This document shows positions 1-5,952 of a stretch of 5,952 nucleotides of DNA, in pieces. Origin of the DNA: Gemmatimonadaceae bacterium (lineage in GTDB: Bacteria; Gemmatimonadota; Gemmatimonadetes; Gemmatimonadales; Gemmatimonadaceae); the NCBI GenBank assembly GCA_017881545.1, contig JADGQU010000167.1, forward strand, positions 1-5,952. Direction: 5' to 3'. Position 1 is the stretch's first letter; the number at the start of each line of letters is the position of its first letter. The position numbers and the translations under genes are program-made. Under the pieces are notes generated by a model. That model worked only from the letters and a program-made list of their open reading frames with translations, did not search any database and was not told the DNA's origin.

Positions 1-9
1 GACGAAGAG

Positions 10-639
10 ATGAACGGGATCAATCGAAAAGGCTTGAAGGCGCGCGCCATGGTGAAGCTTGCGCCGCAGCAGCGACTCGCGGAATCACGGGCAGCGACGA
101 GCACAGGCGAGGTCAACACACTGCCGTCTGATCTGACGGAGGGCGATGCCAGGCGGCTGATCGAAGAGAGTGCTTCGATGGCCACTCCCTTGTCCTACAC
201 GCTTCCGAAACAGTTTGAGAAACATCTATATGCCTATATGCTCGAGCGATATCCAGCGCTCTTTCCGGCGGTGCGCGACGGACTGGTCGAATTCAATCCG
301 CCGCTCGAGTCGATCAACACCGACGGTCATCGCTATCCGCCGAATTTCGCAGCGAGCTCGGAGTTGATCTACGTCCACCTCACAGCAAGCGGCCTCTCAC
401 AGGGCATCATTGACGGCGGGGATAGCTACGTTGCGAACCTCGGCTCCCGCCGCGTCACCACGATGGGCAGCGCCACCAGCAGCCCGGGCCTCGCGCAGGT
501 TCAATTCGGGTGGACGTTCACCACGGCGGCGGGCAACACCCTCGGCTACGATGCGGACGCGCGAACTTTCAACCGCACCGGCTCCGCATCATTCGCGAAA
601 CAAGGATCCTGGCACGTGACATCGCTGACAGTCAGATGA
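10..639 (+). CDS. Hypothetical protein of about 200 aa, 5' end uncertain
   Basis: I do not recognise this protein. The reading frame is open to the left edge of the window (codons GAC GAA GAG precede the ATG at 10), so the true start may lie outside. Within the window there are two candidates: ATG at 10, whose ribosome-binding region is mostly off the edge, and ATG at 49 (residue 14), which has GAAGG at 36-40 with an 8-nt spacer and is therefore plausible. No signal peptide or membrane helix is visible from either start. Residues 41-100 look helical and charged (an acidic/Arg mix followed by LYAYMLERYPALFPAV). Residues 118-209 are rich in Ser, Thr, Gly and aromatic residues with alternating hydrophobics (VQFGWTFTTAAG, SWHVTSLTV), which suggests a small beta-rich domain ending at the stop. 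It converges on the BamE-like gene. Base use and ORF length support a real gene, but its function is unknown. Confidence 0.7.
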   Translation: MNGINRKGLKARAMVKLAPQQRLAESRAATSTGEVNTLPSDLTEGDARRLIEESASMATPLSYTLPKQFEKHLYAYMLERYPALFPAVRDGLVEFNPPLESINTDGHRYPPNFAASSELIYVHLTASGLSQGIIDGGDSYVANLGSRRVTTMGSATSSPGLAQVQFGWTFTTAAGNTLGYDADARTFNRTGSASFAKQGSWHVTSLTVR

Positions 640-671
640 GGCTGGATTCCTGAAGCCGAAGCCTCGAGGAC

Positions 672-1097
672 TCAGTCGACGAGCTCCACTTTGTCGTCGA
701 GCAGATGGATCGAACAACGCGAATCTCGATAGATGAGGATCGCGGCCCCGGGTCCACGGGTCGCTTCATCGTTCCGAGTCTCATCGGCCTTGCCAAGCCG
801 CTCCTTGACCTGGGCGGCGTTCATTCCCACGTCGATCGAGGCACAAGAGCCGGTCGCCGCCTTTGCAGCGGTAGCTGACGGGTCGGCGGAATGCGCTGCT
901 GTGGCTGGCATCAGCGGCATACCGAAGGTGTAGAGCCAGACGGCGACGAGCAGCACGCTGCTCACTATGAGGTTGCGTTCGGCGCTGCGGAGTCCTGTTC
1001 GGGGCGTTTTGGCGCGCGAGGCGAAGCTGCCGATCACGAAGACGATCCACTGCGCGATGGTGATGCCTAGAACAATCTGCACGGCCTCATTCTTCAT
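672..1097 (-). CDS. Small inner-membrane protein with C-terminal BamE/SmpA-like domain
   Basis: This 141-residue protein has two predicted membrane helices, at about residues 6-24 (VQIVLGITIAQWIVFVIG) and 42-59 (NLIVSSVLLVAVWLYTFG). They are joined by a basic loop (RAKTPRTGLRSAER) that by the positive-inside rule should be cytoplasmic, which leaves the C-terminal part outside. After an Ala/Ser-rich linker, residues 85-141 resemble the BamE/SmpA/OmlA fold: IDVGMNAAQVKERLGKADET matches the family's 'GM-x-x-x-x-V-x-x-x-LG-x-P' helix-turn opening. It is followed by strands carrying AILIYRDSRCSIHLL and a final short strand. Cys85 and Cys128 could form a disulfide in the periplasm. BamE family members are normally lipoproteins of the outer-membrane assembly machine, but this one lacks a lipobox and is anchored by helices, so it is a domain relative and not BamE itself. 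The start is well set: AGGAG lies 6 nt upstream, inside the end of the peptidase gene, whose stop overlaps this ATG by 11 bp. The domain assignment is an inference from the motif pattern. Confidence 0.82.
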   Translation of the reverse strand: MKNEAVQIVLGITIAQWIVFVIGSFASRAKTPRTGLRSAERNLIVSSVLLVAVWLYTFGMPLMPATAAHSADPSATAAKAATGSCASIDVGMNAAQVKERLGKADETRNDEATRGPGAAILIYRDSRCSIHLLDDKVELVD

Positions 1098-3783
1098 CCG
1101 TGGCTCCTGCCGCGGGGCCGGAAACGGACTTCTGTTTTGGCTTCACCCAGTGAAGCGAATTATTCGGGTCGGAGTCGTATCGCACGGGCGGTGGGTTTTC
1201 GAACACCGTGGCCTTGCCGCGACCCCACGTGCGTAATTGCGTGTCGAACGCAGCCGTAGTGAGGCCGGACAATCTCTGGAACGCTTCCGCGGTGGTTGCG
1301 CCGTCGTGGAAGGCCTCCAGCATTTTCGGAATGCCTGAAGGACCATAGGTGGCCTCGATGAACCGGATGACCGTCTGTGATTCGATATAGGCCTCCTGGA
1401 TCATGCCGGGATCGGGCGAGCCCTGGAGAACTGCGTCGAGGAGGGCGATGGAGAGCAGCTTATCGTCTTCATACATATTGAAGGCGTTGGCGTGGAACTT
1501 ACGCATTTCCATGCGTTGGGCGAGACCTTCCTGAAACCAATGCGGAGCCTGGTCATTGGTGGCCTGGGCGATCATGGCGTGCGTCATCTCGTGTGTGAGG
1601 ATGGCGACGATCGGCGGCACCCAGGCAGGCGCGCCCGCGAGCGGCACCGTGATCTTCCCCTCATAGAAGCCCAGGATGAAGTCATTGCCCGTATACGTGG
1701 AACGAAAGTCGCGCCACCAGAGCAAGTCGACTACGACGGAGCGGAACCCCGGAACTGGCACAGTCTTCTGTACGCGCGTGAACTCGGACTCGAGGATGGC
1801 GCCGAAGTCCTGGGCGAACGCTGGCTTGACGTCATCGGGATAGTGGATTTCGAAGTGGGTGGTGCGCAGCGTTGCGTATTTGGTCTGCAAGCGTCGATTC
1901 ATCTGCAACTGGCGGACGCGGTCGTCGATCCAGGAAATCTGGCGCACGCTGGCAGCTCGATCGAGAAGCTTGATCGCCGGGTCATACTGATCGATCGAGG
2001 CCAGCATCTCAGCGAGCTCGATCATCGTCTCCGGCTCGTTCTTCCGCCTGACGACGGGACTGGCGGCGAGCTCCTCCAGGAGGAGGCGCGCCTCGTCGCG
2101 GCGTTGCATCCGCTGGAGCGCCACGTCGCGTAGAAACAGGATTTGAGGCGGAATGTTCTCCCACCGCGGTGACAGACCTTCGGTGAGCTGCAGAAGCTGC
2201 GGCCATGAGTTGTGCTCTGCCAGGGCCCGAGCCGCGCGTGTGATGCGCAGGCGCAGTTGTGGTTGCGTGAACGAGCCGGCCGTTCGCGGCACGCTCAGAA
2301 GCCGCGGCAGATCGGCGAGCGCCTTCTGCTCATCGCTCCGTCCCCACTCCCCGGCGTCGGTGATGGCCGCACCGGCCGGCGCGAGCGACGCCCCGCCCGG
2401 CACCGCCAGTTCCTGCTCGCCGATCTTCACATCGAAAAAGTCGCCCGACACCCGCGCGGTCGCTTCCGGTGGAAGGGCGATGGTACGAGTAGCCAATGTG
2501 GGCGATGCGAATGTCGCTTCGGACGGATCGCTCAACTTGACGAAGGCGGCGATGGCCGGCCGTCGGAGGACGGACCACAGGGCTGCGGCGCCGACCAGGC
2601 TGGCCCGTTCGACCGGCTTGAGCTCGAAGGCCTTCTTCAGTTCACGTTCGGAATCCTCCTCATGCCGATCGGCGGCGTCCAGCACCGCGAGCGAGTAGTA
2701 GACGTTGGCGTCGCGAGAGCCCATCTGCGCCAGGCGGTTCAGATACCGGCGGGCACGCTCATCGTAGCCCAGCGTCGAGAGCGACTGTTCCGTCTCGTAC
2801 CACAGTCCGTCGCGGCCGGGCCCGAGCGATACCGCATGCTCGTAGGCCACGATCGAGTCGACCTCCTTCCCTTCAAAGTATGCCAGGCGGGCGCGAAGAA
2901 TCTCCGCAAGCGGAATCTCGGATGGTGACGGAAAGCGGGAGAGAGTGTTCACGACGGCCGCGCTCCTGGTCTGCTGCAGATCCCACTGGGCTTTCCAGAG
3001 ATCGGCAACCTGCCGCGCTGAACCGACGGCCGGGGTGGATCGGAAGATCGGCTCGACGTCGGCAGCGCCAGCAGCCATGGCCCGTCGTAACGGCAGCAGG
3101 GCCGAGAAGCGTTCCACGAGAGGGCTTGCCGCCGGTTTGACGCGCGCTGGCGGTGGCACGAACCGGAAGCGGTCGTCGCGTTGGACCGCCAGGGCGGCTG
3201 CCACTCCCAGCGCTGCCACCGAGACGCCGAGAAGCGCCCGCGAGAAGATTCCGTGGCCGCCGCTGACCAGCGAAGCGGAGGCGGCGATCGCCGCCGCCAG
3301 CAGGCCGGCGATCAGGATCATGACGCGTTCCTCTCCACTCTCCGCGTCGCCGGTCACAGGTGCGACTACCGCCGGTTGCTTCGCAAAGATCGGAGCAGTT
3401 CGCGACCGCTGTGCCAGTACGCGGATGTCGGCGATGCGCCATGCATTGCCATCGCGGCTCATGTCCATCATGACGGTCTCATCGATGCCCGACGGATAAT
3501 TCACCATGAAGACGGCGGTCTTATCCTTCAGGGCGGGGACCACAGTCTGGAGAGTCCATGCGGCACCGGTCGCAGGGCCCGTCCGCGCTTCGATTTCCGT
3601 GAGGGCCTCAGGAAGCGGCAACATGCGCAGTGGGGAGGCGGATCCGAGCTCGCTCTGCAACGCCACAGGGCCGCGGCTGAGGAAGGCCGCCACATCCTGC
3701 ACGGCGGCGCGTTCGGCATCGGAAATCGCGCGCAGATCATCCGCTCGCAGCGTCGTGGCGAGAAGAACCATCACCAGTATCAT
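1087..3783 (-). CDS. Exported TPR-containing gluzincin metallopeptidase (peptidase MA-like), 898 aa
   Basis: Predicted zinc metallopeptidase of the envelope. Residues 1-14 form a short signal sequence (hydrophobic MILVMVLLATTL, possible cleavage after LRA). Residues 20-130 are a small alpha+beta domain (FMVNYPSGIDETVMMDM, then WRIADIRVL). Two hydrophobic helices follow at about 153-173 and 180-200, so the bulk of the protein faces the periplasm. Helical TPR-like repeats are seen at about 292-395 and again at 548-613, separated by a beta-rich stretch (434-475). The C-terminal catalytic domain (about 638-860) has HEMTH at 731-735 and WFQEG at 749-753. That gives zinc ligands His731, His735 and Glu752, with Glu732 as the general base, the pattern of gluzincins of the peptidase MA type. 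AYIESQTVIRFIEATYG and the closing 'LTTAAFDTQLRTWG' segment also fit that family. All catalytic residues are present, so it is probably active. The substrate is unknown. It is first in a two-gene operon. The ATG has no Shine-Dalgarno sequence, and an ATT start at 3819 is discussed separately. Confidence 0.9.
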   Translation of the reverse strand: MILVMVLLATTLRADDLRAISDAERAAVQDVAAFLSRGPVALQSELGSASPLRMLPLPEALTEIEARTGPATGAAWTLQTVVPALKDKTAVFMVNYPSGIDETVMMDMSRDGNAWRIADIRVLAQRSRTAPIFAKQPAVVAPVTGDAESGEERVMILIAGLLAAAIAASASLVSGGHGIFSRALLGVSVAALGVAAALAVQRDDRFRFVPPPARVKPAASPLVERFSALLPLRRAMAAGAADVEPIFRSTPAVGSARQVADLWKAQWDLQQTRSAAVVNTLSRFPSPSEIPLAEILRARLAYFEGKEVDSIVAYEHAVSLGPGRDGLWYETEQSLSTLGYDERARRYLNRLAQMGSRDANVYYSLAVLDAADRHEEDSERELKKAFELKPVERASLVGAAALWSVLRRPAIAAFVKLSDPSEATFASPTLATRTIALPPEATARVSGDFFDVKIGEQELAVPGGASLAPAGAAITDAGEWGRSDEQKALADLPRLLSVPRTAGSFTQPQLRLRITRAARALAEHNSWPQLLQLTEGLSPRWENIPPQILFLRDVALQRMQRRDEARLLLEELAASPVVRRKNEPETMIELAEMLASIDQYDPAIKLLDRAASVRQISWIDDRVRQLQMNRRLQTKYATLRTTHFEIHYPDDVKPAFAQDFGAILESEFTRVQKTVPVPGFRSVVVDLLWWRDFRSTYTGNDFILGFYEGKITVPLAGAPAWVPPIVAILTHEMTHAMIAQATNDQAPHWFQEGLAQRMEMRKFHANAFNMYEDDKLLSIALLDAVLQGSPDPGMIQEAYIESQTVIRFIEATYGPSGIPKMLEAFHDGATTAEAFQRLSGLTTAAFDTQLRTWGRGKATVFENPPPVRYDSDPNNSLHWVKPKQKSVSGPAAGATDEE
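1101..1110 (-). promoter_or_regulatory. Ribosome binding site of the BamE-like gene
   Basis: On the minus strand AGGAG (1104-1108) sits 6 nt before the ATG at 1097. It lies inside the last codons of the peptidase gene (Ala-Gly-Ala-Thr-Asp-Glu-Glu-stop). This fixes the start of the downstream gene and, with the 11-bp overlap, points to translational coupling. Confidence 0.75.
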
Positions 3784-3816
3784 GGCGGGGCGGGAGGGGG
3801 AGCGCAGAAGGGGTCT

Positions 3817-3832
3817 AATCGGTAATACCTCA
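3817..3832 (-). promoter_or_regulatory. Possible Shine-Dalgarno plus ATT start codon for the peptidase gene
   Basis: On the minus strand GAGGT (3831-3827) is followed by 7 nt and then ATT (3819-3817), in frame with and 12 codons upstream of the ATG at 3783. No stop intervenes until TGA at 3852-3850. Starting here would add MRPLLRSPSRPA, giving three Arg residues before the hydrophobic core, as expected of a signal peptide. The ATG itself is preceded by C-rich sequence without any purine-rich Shine-Dalgarno. ATT initiation is rare (known for infC), so this is an inference from spacing and protein logic. Confidence 0.4.
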
Positions 3833-3852
3833 CTCGGGGCGGACGTCCGTCA

Positions 3853-3872
3853 CCATACAGATCCCGGTATGG
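3853..3872. repeat. Inverted repeat, possible operator
   Basis: CCATAC (3853-3858) and GTATGG (3867-3872) are perfect 6-bp inverted arms with an 8-bp spacer. They are more AT-rich than their surroundings and lie between two divergent genes, a typical place for a dimeric repressor site. No regulator gene is visible next to it. Arms of this length also arise by chance, so the operator role is only a suggestion. Confidence 0.35.
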
Positions 3873-3938
3873 GGAAGCAAACGGAGCCGGCGCGTGATGC
3901 CTTACTGCACGCTGGCGGAAAGGCCTCGAAAATAGAGA

Positions 3939-5294
3939 TTGACGCCGCCGGTTGGTCAGATCAGACTGGGCCTTGTTCGATCCCCTTTCAAAGTGACCGA
4001 TTTTCGCAGGACGATCGATCGCGCATTCCGCCGCCGGGTCGTGGTCCGGGACACCGCGGACGCGGTCGTGGCGAGCGGCGCCAATGCGCAGGCGGACGTG
4101 GAGGCGTCCGGTGCGCACGCTGCGACCATTTCGGCCGCGGGCACGATCGCCATCATGCTGGCCGGCATCGCCGCGTTCCTCAACCTCTATGCGACGCAGC
4201 CTTTGCTGCCTATGCTGGCCAGGATCTTCGCGGCCTCGAAGGTGGCGGTGGGAATGACAGTGAGCGCGGCCACGATCGGCGTTGCTCTCTCCGCGCCCTT
4301 CTGTGGCCTCGTTGCCGAGCGCGCAGGCCGCAAGCGGGTCATCGTGGTCGCGACGCTGCTGCTGGCCATCCCCACACTCCTGGCCTCCACGGCCACAACG
4401 CTGCCGATGCTGATCTTCTGGCGCTTTCTCCAGGGTCTCGTGATGCCGGGCATCTTCGGGGTGGCCATCGCCTATATCGCCGAAGAGTGGTCGCCCGGCA
4501 AGGTCGCCACGGCGATGTCGCTCTACGTCAGCGCCACGGTCCTCGGCGGCTTCCTCGGGCGCGTCGTCATCGGCTACGCGGCCACGCATCGCGTCATTGC
4601 CTCGATCGCGCCGAACTGGCGCCACGGATTTGTCATCATCGGCGGTTGCGATCTCCTCTTCGGCGTCGTCATCGCGCGTTGGCTCCCGCGCGATCGCAAG
4701 CCGGCGCTGGCTCCAGCGCATACCGAGGGCGGTGTGCTGCGCCACCTGCGCAATCCGCAGCTCGTGGCAACGTACGCGGTTGGCTTTAACGTGCTCTTCT
4801 CGCTCGTAGCCGTCTTCACCTACATCACGTTTCATCTCGCCGCGGCGCCCTATCTGCTGACGCCGGCCCAACTCAGCTCGCTCTTTGTCGTCTATCTCGC
4901 CGGCCTCGTCGTCACGCCACTTGCCGGTATCGGCATCGGCCGCGTCGGCTCGCGCCCCGTGCTGATGGCCGCAGTCATCGCCTCGATGATCGGTGTGTCG
5001 ATGACGCTACTCCACTCGATGCCGCTGATTCTGGCGGGGCTCGTGCTCTGTTCGTCAGGGGTGTTCGTCTGCCAGTCGGCAGCGACGAGCTACATCCAGG
5101 TAGCCTCACCGCCGGGCGGCCGCGCATCAGCGGCAGGTCTTTACGTCGCCTGCTACTACGCGGGCGGCAGCCTCAGCGGCGTACTGCCGGGATTCTTCTG
5201 GCGCTTCGGCGGCTGGACGGCATGCGTCGCGCTCGTTCTCGTTGTGCAGGCCACGACCGTCGTCGTCGCGGCGTTCGGCTGGCGGGAATCGTGA
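3939..5294 (+). CDS. MFS transporter, YnfM-like drug/sugar efflux family (start uncertain)
   Basis: A 12-helix major facilitator, expected to export small molecules by proton antiport. Counting from TTG at 3939 (451 aa), helices lie at about 68-90, 105-125, 133-152, 156-180, 190-213, 228-249, 275-298, 308-332, 338-358, 362-385, 395-420 and 425-447. The first helix region, FLNLYATQPLLPMLARIF, is typical of the YnfM-type subfamily, whose members carry a similar '..LYCVQPLLP' segment. The loop 2-3 motif A is GLVAERAGRKR (123-133), with Glu in place of the usual Asp. RFLQG (162-166) in helix 4 resembles motif B. GIGIGRVGSRP (330-340) is the matching C-half loop without the acidic residue. The start is unresolved: a stop at 3933-3935 limits it, TTG at 3939 has no well-spaced Shine-Dalgarno, and GTG codons at 3993, 4041 and 4098 are alternatives. 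The roughly 65-residue hydrophilic N-terminus may therefore be partly untranslated. The substrate cannot be told from sequence. Confidence 0.88.
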   Translation: MTPPVGQIRLGLVRSPFKVTDFRRTIDRAFRRRVVVRDTADAVVASGANAQADVEASGAHAATISAAGTIAIMLAGIAAFLNLYATQPLLPMLARIFAASKVAVGMTVSAATIGVALSAPFCGLVAERAGRKRVIVVATLLLAIPTLLASTATTLPMLIFWRFLQGLVMPGIFGVAIAYIAEEWSPGKVATAMSLYVSATVLGGFLGRVVIGYAATHRVIASIAPNWRHGFVIIGGCDLLFGVVIARWLPRDRKPALAPAHTEGGVLRHLRNPQLVATYAVGFNVLFSLVAVFTYITFHLAAAPYLLTPAQLSSLFVVYLAGLVVTPLAGIGIGRVGSRPVLMAAVIASMIGVSMTLLHSMPLILAGLVLCSSGVFVCQSAATSYIQVASPPGGRASAAGLYVACYYAGGSLSGVLPGFFWRFGGWTACVALVLVVQATTVVVAAFGWRES

Positions 5295-5372
5295 TCGATG
5301 TCCACTTCATTGGCGTGAGGGCCGTACGACGTCGTCGCTCGATCGTTGCCCGCGGAGCCTGATCGCGTGGCC
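5295..5372. other. Short intergenic gap between convergent genes
   Basis: These 78 bp lie between the stops of the MFS gene and the ROK gene. Apart from a 10-bp palindrome ACGACGTCGT at 5326-5335, I see no GC-rich hairpin followed by a T-tract on either strand. Termination is probably Rho-dependent or relies on a signal I cannot recognise. Confidence 0.5.
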
Positions 5373-5952
5373 TTACCGGAGCTCGCGTTTCGCCAGGGCG
5401 CAGGCGCCCAGGGCGCCGGAGAAGTCGCCGAGGATGGAGGGCTCGATTCTGACCTTGCCATCGGGATCGGGGCGGAGGAAGCGCGATCGTGCGACTTCGC
5501 GGATGGGCTGGACGAATGGCTCGCCGAGACGCTGCGCGACCCCGCCGCCGATCACGACCATCTCGGGGTCGAGGACGTTCACCAGGTTCCCTACCAGCAG
5601 TCCGAGATAATGCTGTGCGTTTGCCAGAACCCGCTTCATGACCGGATCGTTCGCTTTGAGGGCTCTGGCCATGACGCTGCTCGTCATGCGGGTCTTCTCC
5701 CGCTCTTTCATGATCTTCAGAACCGACGTTTTCACGTTGCGCGCGGCTTCCCGGACGTCGCGCTCCATCGCCGTGCGGCTGGCCAGTGCCTCGGCGCATC
5801 CATGGCGTCCGCATCCGCACAGTGGGCCATCCTCTTTGAGCAGCACATGGCCGATCTCTCCTGCCGCGCCGCGAGCGCCGCGATCGAGGCGGCCGTCGAT
5901 GATCAGTCCGCCGCCGATTCCGGTTCCCACCCACACACCGACCACTCTGCTG
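5373..5952 (-). CDS. ROK-family protein (sugar kinase or repressor), C-terminal part
   Basis: The reading frame is open at the right edge, so the N-terminus, including the ROK catalytic Asp region and any helix-turn-helix domain, is outside the window. About 192 residues are visible, against roughly 300-400 for a full member. The frame begins ...SRVVGVWVGTGIGGGLIIDG, where GTGIGGG is the family's glycine-rich phosphate/sugar-binding loop. Next come GAAGEIGH and CGCGRHGCAE, which supply the structural zinc ligands (His33, Cys43, Cys45 and Cys50, counting from GTG at 5945) and the sugar-contacting Glu52. Further along, PEMVVIGGGVAQ and LGDFSGALGACALA are the usual C-terminal strands and glycine turns. 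The zinc site is intact, so a functional ROK domain is likely. Without the N-terminus, glucokinase-like kinase and NagC/XylR-type regulator cannot be separated. The gene converges on the MFS gene, with 78 bp between stops. The GTG at 5945 is within the domain and is not the real start. Confidence 0.9.
   Translation of the reverse strand, partial: SRVVGVWVGTGIGGGLIIDGRLDRGARGAAGEIGHVLLKEDGPLCGCGRHGCAEALASRTAMERDVREAARNVKTSVLKIMKEREKTRMTSSVMARALKANDPVMKRVLANAQHYLGLLVGNLVNVLDPEMVVIGGGVAQRLGEPFVQPIREVARSRFLRPDPDGKVRIEPSILGDFSGALGACALAKRELR

Larger units (their letters stand above)
3784..3938. promoter_or_regulatory. Divergent intergenic region with short dyads
   Basis: These 155 bp separate the leftward peptidase operon from the rightward transporter and should hold promoter(s). 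Three short symmetric elements are visible: GGTAATACC at 3821-3829 (odd palindrome), CGGACGTCCG at 3840-3849 (perfect 10-bp palindrome), and the inverted repeat CCATAC/GTATGG at 3853-3858 and 3867-3872. The stretch next to the peptidase ATG (3784-3813) is G-rich on this strand. I cannot assign convincing -35/-10 pairs. A weak leftward candidate on the minus strand is TTGCTT, 17 nt, TATGGT, overlapping the inverted repeat. Confidence 0.4.

Noticed and set aside
638..665. Possible bidirectional terminator hairpin (GAGGCT ... AGCCTC)
   Set aside because: The stem has only 6 bp with a 16-nt loop and no T-tract follows on either strand, so it is not a convincing intrinsic terminator despite its place between convergent stops.
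2212..2928. 238-codon open frame on + strand inside the peptidase gene, with others at 1492-2133 and 2153-2698
   Set aside because: These are antisense shadows of the TPR region. Low-complexity Arg-rich translations and no ribosome binding sites or family motifs support them.
3506..4789. 427-codon open frame on + strand across the peptidase start, intergenic region and MFS gene
   Set aside because: It overlaps two well-supported genes out of frame. Its translation is dominated by Arg, Gly and His runs typical of a GC-rich shadow frame and contains no recognisable domain.
3780..4871. 363-codon open frame on - strand, antisense to the MFS gene
   Set aside because: Its composition is Arg/Asp/Gly-rich with no hydrophobic core pattern, as expected for the antisense of a membrane protein gene. 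The MFS frame on the other strand has clear motifs and 12 helices.
5326..5335. Palindrome ACGACGTCGT between the MFS and ROK genes
   Set aside because: A 10-bp palindrome without loop or T-tract is expected by chance in GC-rich DNA, and nothing suggests a terminator or binding site.
5173..5934. 253-codon open frame on - strand overlapping the ROK gene and the MFS end
   Set aside because: It is nearly all Arg, Pro, Gly and Ser and lies in another frame from the ROK protein, whose zinc and glycine motifs are intact.

Overview
The window is high-GC bacterial DNA, almost completely coding, with five protein genes and no RNA genes, mobile elements or CRISPR arrays. The gene content is a large TPR/gluzincin envelope protein, secreted or membrane hypotheticals, a YnfM-type MFS exporter and a ROK-family protein. 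It looks like an ordinary chromosome of a free-living Gram-negative-type bacterium. An Acidobacteriota-like or similar soil phylum is my guess from the flavour of the proteins, and nothing in the window proves it.

Layout. (1) 10-639 (+) is an unrecognised protein of about 200 residues whose 5' end is uncertain because it lies at the window edge. (2) 1097-672 (-) is a small protein with two membrane helices and a C-terminal BamE/SmpA-like domain. It converges on gene 1 with only 32 bp between the stop codons. (3) 3783-1087 (-) is an 898-residue exported or membrane protein carrying TPR-like helical repeats and a C-terminal HExxH metallopeptidase domain. Its stop codon overlaps the start of gene 2 by 11 bp, so genes 3 and 2 form a translationally coupled operon transcribed leftwards. 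(4) 3784-3938 is a divergent intergenic region of 155 bp with several short dyads. It must contain the promoter of the peptidase operon and perhaps that of the transporter. (5) 3939-5294 (+) is a 12-helix MFS transporter whose exact start is unclear. (6) 5952-5373 (-) is the C-terminal part of a ROK-family sugar kinase or regulator, converging on the transporter and cut by the right edge.

The most interesting part is the leftward operon. A multidomain envelope gluzincin is coupled to a small membrane-anchored BamE-like protein, which suggests a shared job in the cell envelope. Its start is also odd: the annotated ATG has no Shine-Dalgarno sequence and encodes a signal peptide without a charged n-region. 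An ATT codon 36 bases upstream has a well-placed GAGGT and would supply exactly such an n-region. I see no clear evidence of a wholly new defence or mobile system here.
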